Shown one piece after another: positions 49,163 through 62,640 of a stretch of 64,000 nucleotides of DNA. The first letter of the stretch is position 1. Every line of letters starts with the position of its first letter. The position numbers were made by a program, and so were the translations under genes. Origin of the DNA: Strigops habroptila (taxonomy: Eukaryota; Chordata; Aves; Psittaciformes; Psittacidae); the NCBI RefSeq assembly GCF_004027225.2, contig NC_044289.2, positions 8,721,761 through 8,785,760 on the forward strand, in the 5' to 3' direction. Below the pieces are notes generated by a model. That model ran no database searches and was not told the DNA's origin. It was given only the letters and a program-made list of their open reading frames with translations.

Positions 49163-50247
49163 GTAAGGGCCATAGAGGTTCCATAGAGGAACAGTGTGGG
49201 GTGAGTTGATTTCTGAAAGCTCGGGCCTGACCATGAAAGAGGAGGACCATGTGAACCTGGATGTGTTTGTAGATGTGCATAAAGTGTCTGAAGTTGAACT
49301 GTGGTGATGTTCTAGATGTTTGGAAAGTTGGTTTGGATTGATTAGCTTGTGAAGGCTCAGAAACTTAGGCAAAGTATTTGCCACCTTTTCTGGGCTGTAT
49401 GTTAAACCTCCTGTGACCCACCCTGTTGTAAGATGCCCAGTTGTCCTGAATTCCAGCTGAGCCTGTTTTATCTTGATGAGACTCTTCTGTGTAAACTGGG
49501 GCTTTCTGTGAGGTGCAAAATGTACATCAACCTTGGCTTTCAGACTCAGTGTCTGTAGTAACCTACCAAACTCAGAGTAACTAGCAGATGGTGTTAGATC
49601 TGAGGTACCACGTCCTCCTGCTGGGGGTGAAGGAGGGGTTTGGAGCTGTGCTTCCTACAGAGCAAGTCCATGCGGCAGAGTTGCTACCTGTGTTTCTGCT
49701 TGTATCTAGCTTCTGCTGCTCTCCAGTCCATACAGCCAAACTGTACAAGACTCAAACACATTCTCTTGAAGTTTAAAGAAAGGCAAAGCAACCTTCATTA
49801 CCCTCAATGGGAACTGGATTAGGAAGATATGGGTGTTAAACTGGAGTTTCTCTAGAGTTAACAGCTGCCTTTTGCTAGAAATGTCTTTCATGCATTTGCT
49901 TTTTCCTTAGTAATTTTCTTCTTTTTTTCCTGTCCTCTGGTTGCATGGTAGAACTTCTAATTTTAAGCCCATTTAAATTTAGGTCAGATAATGTCACCCA
50001 TGTGTAATTCAAGCTCTCGGTATGTCCATTCCAGTCTAGTGCCTGGTTTATATGTAACTTGCTGATGTTGTGTCCCACCTTGCATGCAGTCCTGCTTGTC
50101 ATCTGTGGTAACGCTGCCTTCTTTTGGTCCTGGATGTATCCCGCCAAGGGGAAACCTGTACTAGTGGTAGTAGCCATGTGATAAGGAGACAGCAGGACAA
50201 GGTAATTACATAGCAGTGGGGGTGATTTCAAGAACGACCTTTATAAA

Positions 50248-50390
50248 GCTGTAAATACAGAGAGGATGTATTTTGTCAGTGCTGTAATGCTATAGAGAAA
50301 GGGTGAATGAGCAGTTTAGGCAGGAGCTCTCTCATGATTTGGGCTGATGTCACTACAGAAACAGAATTTTACATGTCTTTTGAGGTATCA
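50248..50390 (+). repeat. Direct repeat copy B (downstream of NFATC2 exon 3)
   Basis: Partner of 48539-48622 in the same orientation, 1.7 kb away. It carries about 59 bases between the two matching blocks that copy A lacks. Could be two insertions of one unrecognised interspersed repeat, or a local duplication. Confidence 0.8.
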
Positions 50391-52834
50391 TTTATATCGC
50401 TCTAAAGGGTCCAATTCTGGTCCTAGCTGTGCTTGTGAGAAGGGAAGTTGTCCTGCTGAAACCAGTGAACATAATCCAAGCTCACAGCAATGAAGGTAAG
50501 AAACTTTGGCCCTTTGCTGACCTGAGGGGTGGATGAGCTGGACCTGTTGTGGAGGGTGAATTTTCCTTCACCTTTCAAAGGGTAGTGTAAAATAATGGCC
50601 AAGTAGCTGCACCGTGGTCATGTGGGGCCACACCAGTCTTTTCACTCATTTCCTACTCATTTCCTCCTCATTTCAGCCAGTGCCAGTCGGGAAGGAAAGC
50701 CAGGCTTTTGGTCGGGGTTGCAAGGTGTCAGTGTGATACTGCTGGTAATGATACATGTCAGCTGTACAGCTCAGCTACAGCTTTCACCAAGCAAAGTGAG
50801 AGTGCATCCTACAGATGTTTCTGTCACACTCAGGGCTTGCTATAACAACTGTGAACCAGGAAAATGTTAAACTTTATGCTTAATTTTAAGCAGGTGATCA
50901 ATATCACTAATTTCACTGGGTTGATTTGTGCTTAACTTCTAACATCTGTTAGATATTCCCCTGCAGGCTCACTCCCTTATAAAAATCAAGCCATAAACTG
51001 TTAAATTAATGAATTTGTTTACTTTGGTTGAGCTGGACTTACATGTATGGACTGGATAGTTGAGTAAAGGGTGCAGGATTATAATAAATAGCAATCACAT
51101 TTGACATACCTTAATATATGCAATCTCTTTGGTTTATGAATCTGACAAACTCATAGCCTGCTTTGGTGTGTTTGAAGCTACGTGGATGTATGAACTATGT
51201 GGCTAATCAGCACTTGCTCTTTTCTCAGTTTGCTTACAAATACAGTATCACTTACCTTCCCAAGATATTCCTATCAACCGGATGTTTATTGCACTGAAGG
51301 AGTTTCTCATGACATGGGGAAATATAAGTGCTTTGTTTCCTTCCTGTAATCAATACCAATCAAAGAGGGATTATATTTTCTGTTGGGGACAGGAACTGAT
51401 ATTCCTAATTTTGTCATAATTTGCCATCAAGCTAAGGATCTTAAACTATAAATTCAATGGTCCACGTTAGTTTCCCAAGCAGATGTCTCTGCACAGCTGT
51501 GCCTGCATCTGGGGAAAATATGGATAGTTTCTTTATGAAGGTTTATTATAAACCTGGAAGTATTTGTCGGATTTGTATTCGCTTAACAAGGTTCATATGG
51601 GTGCCGAGCAATGAGATAGTTGCACCTGTATGGTTTATGACATCTGAAACTTGGGAAGGCTTGTAAAATCCAAAGCTTTCATGTCATAAGTCATTTGACT
51701 TCAAGTTTTCTTTTCTTTTTTTTTCCCCTTCTTTCCCCTCAATTTTAACTTTTGTTAACTGTCTTGAATCCAGTGCTGTCTCTTAGAAATTTGGACTTAG
51801 ATATTGAGAAACCAAGCTTGCCCTAAGTAGAAGAAGCCCACCAAAGCAGTGGGATTTATACTAAGGCAGAATGTCCCATTCATGTCCCACACGTTTTACA
51901 ACCACTTTTGATATACTGCTTTTCCACTATTTTGATTACCTTTTCTAAAATAGAATCTTCTAAAAAACCTTAACCCTCCATGTGAGTAGTTACCTAGCTG
52001 AAGTTCTGCAGGAAGAGATGCTGGCTAGTTTTTGCTGTGTAGTATTGGCCTGCATTACTTATTTTTTGTAAACTGCGTTTTGCATGCAAGTTTCTTCTTT
52101 TGAGTGCTCTGAAGCTACAGACCAGCAGAGCTCATCCTCCAGGCCTTATCTTGTGGTTTATCTTTCTGATGCTGCTTCCTCTTCTTCACGTGTCTAGCCC
52201 CGAGAGTTTGTGCTGAAGACTCTGCAGCAGTTGTGCAGTCCAAGTATGGCAGGAGAAGAGTCTGGTTAATCAAAACGTCTGGCTAGATGGGACACAGCAG
52301 AGGGCATTTACTTTTTGCCTGGGGAAGGAAGAGAGGAGTCATGCATGCCAGGGAATGTTCACACCATCTAAATCATAGACCATCTATAGTCACATGGAGA
52401 AGCTTAGGCTCCCAGTTTAGGTGTTCTGAGTCACTCTGCAGAGGAAACCAGCTTGCTGTTGACTGTAGAACTCAAGTTTCTATTTTAGGGATGTAAGTCG
52501 GATGCTACTGTGAGTATAACCGAGATGTGAAGTTATTGAGAACAGCAAAGAAATGCTGCATAGTAAGGACAAGGCTGAAGTTTGCATGCACCTAACATCT
52601 TGCAGGTCTACATGGTCACTGAGACCGCAGAGGAAGGGTAGGTGTGATTGGATTCCAGTTCTTTTTCATCAAAGTTGAGGGACAGCTGCTTATTTGCACC
52701 CAACCGCTCCAATCAAGGTTCTGGCAAAGACTGTTCATTAGGAAAGGCAGTGGCTGCTCCTGTGCAAAAACCTTATGGATATGATTGGGATAGAGGTGGC
52801 AATCCAAATACAAACCTAGCTTTGTCCAAGTTCA

Positions 52835-53005
52835 CCCCTCTGGCAGCACGCCCTGCCCAGAGGGGTAAAAATATCCATCTTTGCATGCTTTTAGGCAAAC
52901 ATCTCCTAGGAAGGAATTGATATATTTGAATTCTGTTTGGGACAGGAAAGATGAACTAGATGATTCCTTGAGATCTCTCCCAGCATTATTTTCAATAATC
53001 CTTCT
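52835..53005 (+). mobile_element. Old CR1 LINE 3' remnant
   Basis: GATGAACTAGATGATTCCTT followed by GAGATCTCTCCCAGCATTATT matches the CR1 3' end pattern (GGACTAGATGA... GGTCCCTTCCA...) in sense orientation. The preceding GGCAAACATCTCCTAGGAAGG also fits older sauropsid CR1 copies. Strongly diverged; boundaries approximate. Confidence 0.7.
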
Positions 53006-56000
53006 AGGAGCTCCCACTTCTTAAAAGGAAAGTAAAATTTTGGGGTTGATGGCATTGCTCAGTATCCTGTTGTCCAGGGTAAACAGGGCTTGTGGTAGCA
53101 CTTGAGTAACAAGGTCTTTCACCTACTGCCCACAGGAAAATGTGGTGATAAAAACCTCTCTGCTGCAAGAGGAGACAGATTTTTCAGTTCTTCAGCAAAG
53201 GTTCTGCTGTCTTTAAGACAGTGATGAGAAGGAAAGACCTTTTCAGGTCAGGTAGCAAAGGTTGGGTCTAGGTGAGCTTCACCCCATGGTCAAGCAGTCT
53301 GTGGTCCCTTAAAAGCCATAAAAACATGATTTTAAAGATATTCATTAAACCTAGTGGTTCTGGCTTTGACCTACTACTTTGCATGAAGCCGCATTTTTTG
53401 CACAATTGTGTGATATTTCAGGGAGTTCTAAGCAGAACTCTTGTCCTTCCTTCAAGGGGAGTGGAAGGGGAAGGAAAAGCTTTTAGGGAAGATGAGCAGT
53501 TGATTTATGAAAGTGATTGTCCAGCTGTGCTCTGGCTAGTTGTTCTGTACTCGTTTTATTAGAAGTGGTTGCCTTTACTCATGTTGCAGCCCATGGGTAT
53601 AAAGGGGGCAAGCCCATTTCACATCACAGTCTTCCCACATTCTGAAGTCATCTGGGGTCCTTGGAGATGATCAGTGTGAGATAAAAGTGTGATTAACTGC
53701 TGCCTTCACCTTGTGTAATTGAGATCAGTGACACAGGGCATCGATTTCAGATGTGCATCTGTCACAGGCTATAAAGAGACTGAGGTATACTTGTTAAAAC
53801 TCTGTTTATGAGAACTCAGCTGAGTCTCAGGGTCAAAGGGTAAATATATGCTTTTTTGCTTTTTGTTTTTCTTATTTCTATTTTTTTCCCCAGCATCTGT
53901 GTTTGGGACTCACCTTGCTGTAAACAGTCCTTACAGAAGCTGGTGTTTTACACAGCTCTTCAGCACAGTAATTTCTAGGCATATTCTCAAAGGACTATGC
54001 CTAACTGGCATTTTTTTTTATTGCCATCTTATCAAGTCTTTCTCCTGATGTATTGATTTCCTAACTTATCTTTATAAAAGGCTCAAATACTTCTGAATGA
54101 AAACCAGCACATAAGTAATCAGTAACCCATTTGCATCTCTCTCTCACTTCAACCACATTATTAACTTGATCCTACATCAACAAACCCATTTTTTTTTTTT
54201 TCCCCACTGCTTGTGTCAGATAATCAAATCCATTCAGTACACCTGAGGCTGCAGTGTTCGAAAGTAGCTGAGGATGTTGGTCACTGGAGCCCCTGTTTTC
54301 CAAGGCAGAGCACTTTGCCTGGAGCACATCCTGCATCAGTGGCCCCTGACTTGAGGTGTGGAAAACCTCAGTTCTCAGCCAGAAAGGTTGCACCTTCCTG
54401 CAGCTGGAGGTTTGATGTGCTCAGGCATCCCAGCATAGAGCCAGTTGAGCCTGTGTCTGGGGTGAATATTATTCAGGACCTAAAGGCCTCCTGCCTTTAG
54501 GTGACAGCTCAGTGGTTTGGGGATTTCTCCAGGAAGCATCCCTGTGACCTGCCTCGGCTGCTGCTGCATTCTGGGGTCTTTGTTTAGTCAGATGTGATGG
54601 GCTAAACTGAGTAACAGGGCTGGAAGAGAGGAGGGAATGTTTCCTTCAAGTCAGAGCATCAGGGGCTCCTCCTTCCCCATTTCTGCCCTGCAGCAGGGGG
54701 AGGAGATATCGCAAGTGGACTGAGATTTTAGTCTCTGCCTGTTGCTGCTATCTTAAAATCAGCTGGGAGTTGTGTTTAGTCAAGAAAAGCCCTGCCAATG
54801 CAGATGTCTTGGATATCACTGTGGTCTTCAGTCTCTTCTGTTCTTGGCACACAAAACAGCAAAAGCTGTTGACAGTTTCTCTAACAGAGGTTCAGGAGCA
54901 GTAACCTCCAGCATGGCAGTAATGGGCAAACTGGACACAGTTGGCCTTCCACTGGCAGCAGTGAACAGGAAGAATTATGTCCTCACATGGGCTTAATTTC
55001 AAAAGGAAAGGAGAGGAGGTAATTTGCTCTGAGCTATCATCCTACTGCCATAATTGCATTTCCTTTACTAGCTTCATTGTAATAGTAAAAATTAAATGCA
55101 TTACCCAGCTGCTTAACTTGGTACAACATCCAAACATAGACCAGGTCTACAAAACCCTGGTGCTCAAGTGGAGGGCAGCAGACGGCACAGGATACCCCTA
55201 CCCAGCTCTTTCAAACAGGAAAGGTGTATGGAGGGGGGCTCCTGTCCAGCACAGCCACTCCAACTCTTTCCATGGGTTTTAACTTTTGAAATTGTAGTGA
55301 CTTCCACTGCCTTTGTTTTTTATTTTATTTTTTTATTAAAAAGAAGCTGGAATAATAGAGTTGTCAATGGAGCACACAGGAGCTGCTTTACAATAACAAA
55401 CGTATGTTCTACTTTCCTTTTATATTTGAATTTTGCCATGTGTGTTTTCTTGTGGTTTTGAAGTCAAAAGAGACATTGTTTTCTAGCCTAGGCTTCCCAT
55501 GGGGCCCTGACTTCTAACTGTGTGTGATTTTCAACATTCAACTAATTCCTTTGTGTGTTAGTGAAACCAGAACCTTTGATGGAAACTCAAAACCAAATCA
55601 CAGCTTGGTACCGTGATTCACACTCTCACAAGTTGGGCTGGGCTGGAGATGTGCTTCTGCTGCAACCCAAACCAGCCTGCCTGGGAAGACCTACTGTTAA
55701 GGGCATCAAGGGACTTGAGTTGGTCCTTTTCTGCCCATCTTCCTTACTCCCTCTGTTCAGCAAAGGGGAAGTCCAAGGTTTAGGATGAAGCTCTGTGCAT
55801 TTGCAATTCCATGAGCAGGCTGTGCTGGACTTGCATGGTGGAGCAAGCTCGTGCTGTGCAACTAAGGCGAGAAGAGAACTGCTGGCTAACAGTGAGGATA
55901 ATTAGCTACTGGGAGAATTTAACCGGAGATAAGTTGCATCTTCTCTTACTTAAAGTCTTTAAACTGGGTCTGCATCCCCCTGTGTGAAAAGATGCTGTCA

Positions 56001-56654
56001 CCCAGATGTTATCGCTGAGCGAGTGCAGTTTGCCCCTAGGGGAAAGACAGGCAGGATCGCTCTGGGGTGTAGCTAGGGTGCAGAGCTGCAGGGCAGATGA
56101 GCAGTGAACCATGTACCTTGAGGGAGCAGTGGGATTTTCCCATGTGCCAAGCTGCTTTGAGTTAGAGGTGAGTGATAAGTTCTCACAGAAACTTTTGAGC
56201 CCATTTCAGAGTACATTGCTTTTGATGAAAGTAATTTTGGCAGAGGTGAGGGGAAGGAGAATATACCAACTAGCTTGAGGGTGATGCTTGTGCTATGCAG
56301 AAGGCTTGGGTTATTCTTTGGATTAGAAATATGCCTGGATTAGGCAGATGCAAGATTTAGGCTACTCCTTCATGTATGCTCTCACTGCAGGACTGTACAT
56401 GAGAGAGTTAGTGTGCAGTAAAACAAAGTTGGAATTTATGGCTGTTTGCCATGAATGTAGATACTTCCAGTGCAGCAGTAACACTGACATAACTCATCCC
56501 ATTCAGCATGCACTTGAGTATCTGCAGAGGTCCATGCAGGGTGGATAGTCTCCTGTAAACTCACATCTGAATTCTCTGTTCATGGATTTCACAATCCAGC
56601 TAAGCCTCTAGTTCCTCCCTCCCTCTCTCAAGACCAGTGTCTGTTGAATTGGAA

Positions 56655-56735
56655 GTGCCTCGTGCCAACTGGGGACTTGTACTTGGGTCTCCCATGTCCA
56701 GGGGAGTGTTGTGCTCGCTGGGCTAATGGCTGTTC
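56655..56735 (+). mobile_element. MIR-like SINE remnant
   Basis: ACTTGGGTCTCCCATGTCCA and GTGTTGTGCTCGCTGGGCTA resemble the 3' half of MIR/CORE-SINEs (...CCCAGGTCTCCTGACTCCCAG...GTGCTCT...CCACTGGGC). Diverged; boundaries approximate. Confidence 0.5.
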
Positions 56736-57394
56736 ATGGGAAAGGGACTGGACTCCTCCTCCTGCTGCTCCTCAGTGTAAATTTTCTAGGGTCTCTATTT
56801 CATTCTGAAACAACTGTTGAAACCCTGATGCTTCCAGCAGACCTGAGTTATTCTCCCTCTTGAGCATGCCTTGTGTTGTGGGTTTCAACATGAGGAAGAA
56901 ATTGTGGAGGAGAGAGATTCCTGGGGCTTGCTTTTTTTTTCTTCTTTCTTTTTTCTTTTCTCTCCAAAATGCTTTTTGGCCTGGATTCTTTCCAAAATCT
57001 GGCTGACATTCAGTCAAATAGCCAGTGCTTGGGTATGGTTCCTGAACCCAAACCCGCCTCTCAGGGGGCTCAGCACTAAGCCCTGGCAGAGGGCTCAGCT
57101 CTGGGGATCTGGTTTAGTGAAGCCGTATCAATCATCTCAGGCTGAACTGAGTAACTGCAAGATGCTTTTGCTGCTGCTGCTGTCCCATCTTGCTCCTTGT
57201 CCTTGTGGTTGCTCTCAAGCTTTGTGCCACATCTTGGTTGCACAGTGTGATGCTGCTGGGGCTGTACGGTATTTTCACCCAGCTATGCAAACTTGATCTC
57301 TGAATCCCCATATCTGTACATGTGCAGATGTCAGATGCAGAGTGCTTTTTTTTAAAATTTCAGCCAGGGTAGTCAAAGCATCTTGAAAACAGGA

Positions 57395-57530
57395 TCAACT
57401 CTTCAAAGGGGTAGGGAAACTGAGGCACAGAGAGGAAACAACTTGCTTATGTTGGAATGTGAGGTCGGTATCGGGACAGTCAGGAACAAAACCCCCAACT
57501 GCTTTCTCCCAAGAGCTGACATTGCCATCC
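57395..57530 (+). mobile_element. MIR-like SINE remnant
   Basis: GGGAAACTGAGGCACAGAGA followed by ACAACTTGC matches the MIR core, and GGAACAAAACCCCCAACTG resembles the following block. The clearest MIR-like copy in the window. Confidence 0.7.
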
Positions 57531-59221
57531 AAGACCTGTATTTTAACCCCATCTGAAAGCAGAAATCCCAGTTAGGCGCTGGGAGTCTGGTTATCATTTA
57601 CTGTAAGGAGCAGCAGAGCAAATGAGATTCAGTCCTTGGAATTTTGACAAAATTGTCACCAAAATAAGAAACACTTAAAATTGAGTATAATAAAAACTCA
57701 TAATTTAGCAGAATCAGATGTTCAAAGGATTATCTTTGGAGGCCTTTTTAGACTGCTTTGGTAAGAACCAAGACAGAGATTTCCTTCTGGTTTGCGTTCT
57801 TTTGCTGTGTCCCAACTACATTAAATTGAACAAAAACATGTGACAAGATTCAACTTTGTTGCTCAATGTCAGCTCTAACTGAAGCAGGCAGGCAAACTGC
57901 TACATGATACAGTGTCTGGATGAGGTCTTTGTCTTAATTACTGACAGCTATTGATATACCACTCTCCCTGAGACAATACAGTGAAGTTTTCTATCTTGGT
58001 AGGAATATTGTTGAGTAAAGATCTCCCTAAAAGATGTTTGAAATTGCTGCAATCAAAGGGTATTAATGATGAGTATTAATGATCAAATCTAAGATGCAAA
58101 GTTGCTTCCACTAGGAAGGGAGCAGAGAGGCATGACAGCAACACTGGGCTAAGCTGGGGCACATCTTCTGGTCTGCTGTCTGAAAATGCTTTCTGGCGTG
58201 GAAAACAGCCTCGGGGCTGATGAAGAGTCCAAGCAGGGCAATAGTTTGTGGTGTCAAAAGCTTTGAGGCACGGGTTTAACTCTGCAACCTCTGTAGAGGA
58301 AGGTGGGCGTTGCGTGAGCTGGGGCTCCTTGCTAGGGCAGCAGTGCCGCAACCACGTGCCACTCCTGGTGAGCCGTTCAGTGCTTTCTTATCTCCTTGTG
58401 TACAGCAGGAAAAGGGAAGCAGTAGGAGGAAGCGATTTCTCACGCGGCTTTGTATTTGCTTCTAATTAAACATTGCTGGTCAAGCTCTCTTTTCCCACTT
58501 TTCACTACTGGCCAGGGATGGTCCATCTGAATCACCCCAGCGGCTGTTCTCAAAGCTGACCACACACATGCACGCCCAGTCTGGGGGGAAGCTGGAGTGA
58601 CTTCCACAGGGAGATAGCAAGTAATATACAGCAGTTAATGGAGTAAGCCTCATGTTACAGTGAGCTGAAGCAAGCAAGAGAGCTGATTACTTTCAAGCAA
58701 ATAAAATCACCAAGACTAGAGAATTCATTCCCCAATTTTATACTTTCCTTCTGGCAGTAGCTTGCGTTGTCTAGACAGGAAGATGTGTGCAATCAACTTT
58801 AAAGATGCAGCTTTATACCTCCCAGGGGAGAAAAACCTAAATTCCTGACAGGCACAGCTCTTTTGGGATGAATGGGAAACAAATTACTCCTTTCTCTTTA
58901 AGGAAATCAGCCTCTGTATTACACAGGTTCTTGTTGAGGTTCTTCAAAGGTGCCTGTAAGATTTGCAGATGCTCCTGCTTTTGTCTTGCAAAGCCCAACA
59001 CTGTTTGCATGTGGACTTTTACATGTGCAATACTCAAACTAGAAATCCCCAAGAAAATTTGGCTCTGAAACCTGTCGATTGAAAAGGCAAAGGCAGAAAC
59101 TTGCAATACTAGTGGAAGCTGAGGTGCTGTGGCTGGTGAGATGTGTTATCACGTGTTCCTGCTGTTTGCAGAATGAGGTCAACAATGCCTGCAGCAAGAC
59201 AGAGCATAGGGGGACAGAGAC

Positions 59222-59330
59222 CTCTGGTTTCTCACTGCCCGTCCCCTGTGGGAACCAGCAAATCACTGCACCTCTCTGCCCTTGCTTCCCCATTTAAGAA
59301 TATATAGTTATCTTACTTATCTCCTGTGAA
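59222..59330 (-). mobile_element. MIR-like SINE remnant, reverse
   Basis: AGCAAATCACTGCACCTCTC followed by TTGCTTCCCCATTTAAGA resembles the reverse complement of the MIR core (GGCAAGTCACTTAACCTCTC...CAGTTTCCTCATCTGTAAAA). Confidence 0.6.
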
Positions 59331-61044
59331 TCCTCCTTTCTCTTACTAATAACGTAATTCTATATGAAATATAATACCATTTAAATTCAACTAAACGTGT
59401 CCAAGATTCAAAGATCCAAATTCTGAAAGTTTTACTAAATTCCCTCTGTATATGCATATGTTGTATCTACAGGTGCCCACCTACAGAATCTTTGAGGAAT
59501 TAGCCTCTTTCTGACTGTGCTGTCAACTAATCACTTGGTTACCAGACAACATAACTAAGCAGTGTTGCAGGCTTCACTTGTGCGAAGGGATTTGCTGTTC
59601 ATGCAGCCTTGTGTTTTTAAACCCCATAGACAGAGGCAGTGCCAGCTGCGTGGATGCAGGGTTTGGTTTATCTCAACACTGGGATAGGGACTGATTTAGA
59701 TGTGAATTTTAAACTCTGGCTTTAAGGGCTTGTGCATTTGGAGCTGGGGTCTTGGTTTGTAAGAAGAACTCAGTTTTGAAATAGTACAGGATTAAAAAAA
59801 GGTGTTGTTTCATATGCTTAATGTGTGGTCTCGATGGCTGCGGTTGCTGGTACCATCATAGGAGTTGTGTTCAGGGGTGTAACTGGACTGCCAATACACA
59901 GCAGCTAAATTTTTTGCATGCAGAATTACACACGTGCCATTCCTGAAAATGGCACTTAAATACCCCCCTCTCACAAATTTGACTGGTATTGATCCACAGA
60001 TGGAGTGCAGAATGAATGAATTTTATTTATGCAGAGGTGAGCCAATGATTTTCATCATGCCACACATTTCCATTTTGTTTAGAAACCAAATTGTAGCAGC
60101 AAACCAAACAAGAAAAGTCTCCTTGTTTTCTGAATGATGTTATTTGTTTATCTGCCAAAGTGCTTTGCATTTCCTCAGGTCACAGACCGGCCCATGTCTG
60201 GCTACGTTAATATTATAAGAGTTAAGCAAAAGCAAAGTTGAAGAAAAATCTTTCGACTGAAAGAAATAGAATCTTAAAATCCCAAAATAGAGTATGGAAA
60301 GGTACACATCATGTCTGGCTTCTCTTTCCCCTTGTGGCAAATGTGACTCAAAGGAGTTGGGTTTTTTCCAGCTCGATCTGTATACAGTTTGGGGGAGTTT
60401 TATTGTGAATAGGTCACCTTATAATACACAAAAATATTTCCTCCCAGAGTTCTGTATTCATAAATCTTTCTCGATTCTCACTCTCTAGAAACTGAAATCC
60501 AGATGATCTTGTTTTCTTCATGGAAAGAAGAGTGAAAAAGAGTAAAGGAACACCTTGGTGTGGGGCTGGTCCCCTGTTCTTGTCTGTGCTGCATCTCCTG
60601 TTGCAGCTCCCCTCAGGCAGCTGCAGGGCGAGCTGCTGTCCCCCTTCCATCAGATGAGCAGAGGAGTAGGACTGAAAAACTGAGACTTTAGAGCACTTGG
60701 TTGTTGCTAAAGGAAGGAAAAAAAGAATTTCAGAGTTGTTATTTTAAAAGTGTTTTCAGTCTTCACTTCTCTGTAGGATTCTTTAAGGGTCACTTTTACT
60801 CCTTCTTTGCTCTGCCAAAGAACAGATTGGCATTATGGTTAAATACTAAAGCAGCTGCCTACCATAGTGGAGGTGTTTATTGAGAGTACCCGTCTCTTGT
60901 AGTTCAGTTTTGAGGGGAGACATATATCTGAAACCTGACTTTAATGTGTTCTTTCATTCTAGTTCATGATAATTTTCTTTTTCTATATAAGAATGCAGCA
61001 CAAAACATTAATTAATTTCTGTCCCTGCACAGTAGGGTTAGCAT

Positions 61045-61140
61045 CACTGTAACACAGATAAACAGAGAGGTTGAATGACATGACCAAAGCTATGTAGTAA
61101 ATTGGTTGCAGAGCTGAGTGTAAAACTGGTTTTAAAGTTC
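61045..61140 (+). mobile_element. MIR-like SINE remnant
   Basis: AAACAGAGAGGTTGAATGAC then ATGACCAAAGCTATGTAGTA and GGTTGCAGAGCTGAGTGTAA follow the MIR core order (CAGAGAGGTTAAGTGACTTG...GTCACACAGC...GCAGAGC). Confidence 0.65.
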
Positions 61141-62494
61141 CTGGAGCATTACTGTGGGTTGTCCATCTTTGTCTTTTGTTCCTAAGTCATCCTGATGAGT
61201 TCTTAGCAAGTAAAAAGTAGATGGAAATGCTTATGGTAAATGATCACCTATATTATCCTTTAAAACTTAATCGATTAGCTCAAGATAAGGACACACCCTT
61301 TTATTATGGGAATGCTTGACACTTTCACATATATTTTGCTCTTTGTATTTCATTTTATAAAGATATTTTGATTTTACAGTGAAGTCATCCCAAAGCATTG
61401 CCATAATGCCATAAATTACCAAATAATTATATTACTTTCTTCCACTGATCAAACAATTTATTTCAAATCTGGTCCTCTGGAGGACCAGAAATCCTTTTAC
61501 TACGTGTTTTATACCCCTTTGTCCAGCAGATGAAACAAACATTGCCATATGAACATGCAATCAATTCCTCTCTTCATTAAGTATGTATACATTTATACAG
61601 ACACACACTCACGCACATATGTATTATTAGAAGACCATGAGTATTTTTGCCTTGGGAACTCATTCTATACATGAGCAAACACCACTCAAAATTACTTTTA
61701 AAGGTGGCCAGTATTAAAAACTGTGTATGTAGCCAGTTCTGTTATAGCTGCTACTGACTATGCTCACTGGGGGCAAATTTTCCTTTGTAATTTATTATCT
61801 GTTTTCCTCCATTCCAGTCTCTCACCTATAACTCTGGGATTTTGCTCTGCCAGGAGAGAGGGTAGAGTGAAAACTGCTTTGCTGTCACTGTAATAGATGT
61901 TCCAGCCCAAAGGATCCTCTCGTCATCTTAGCTGGATCCTCAAAGAACTACTCTGTCAGGCATGACAATAAACATGCTCAGTACCTAAAAACTACTCTTT
62001 TCTCCTTCCTCTCCCCTTGTAAAGACAAAATGGCTTTTGCTCATACAATGGCTTTTTATTGAAGGCCAGGAAATCTTGGATTTTGAAAGTACCATGCTTA
62101 GGATGAGTTTTCAGTATGGCTCCCAGAGGACCTGGGCTTAATGTGCCTCCATGGATAAACAGGGGGTGATTCTTGCATTCATGCCTCTTCCAAGTAGATC
62201 TATCATTCTGACCTCTGTTGCCTTTAATCTTCCATACACTCTATACATTTTTAAATCTCCCTATGGCTGCCATTGTATATATCACATTTTTGGCAATGTT
62301 GCATCTCCAATACCAACCCTTGTGCTTGCAGTCCGGCTCCGCTCCTCCAGCTCACTCGCAGAGCCAACTGGCATGTCTGCACAAAGCCTCATACCCTATT
62401 TTCCCTCTTCACAATCTCCTGAAGTGCTGTGTGAATGAGTTATCGTAGGTGTCTGAGCTGCGGCCGGGCTGAATTCTGTAATTCTTTCTTGCAC

Positions 62495-62640
62495 AACTCG
62501 CACTTAAGGCCTGTTGACTTCAATGGGGCTATTCATGTAAGCGGAGGCTGCAAATTTGGGCCCTTGGGTTGTAGGGTCTCTGGGGCATAGACCCTGTCTT
62601 TGTATGCCTTGCAAATATGTGCTAGATGAGTAATGATAGC
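62495..62640 (+). repeat. Possible ancient amniote interspersed repeat
   Basis: GTTGACTTCAATGGGGCTAT and GGTTGTAGGGTCTCTGGGGC then CCCTGTCTTTGTATG resemble sequences I associate with old repeats common in turtles and birds. The family name is uncertain. Confidence 0.35.
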
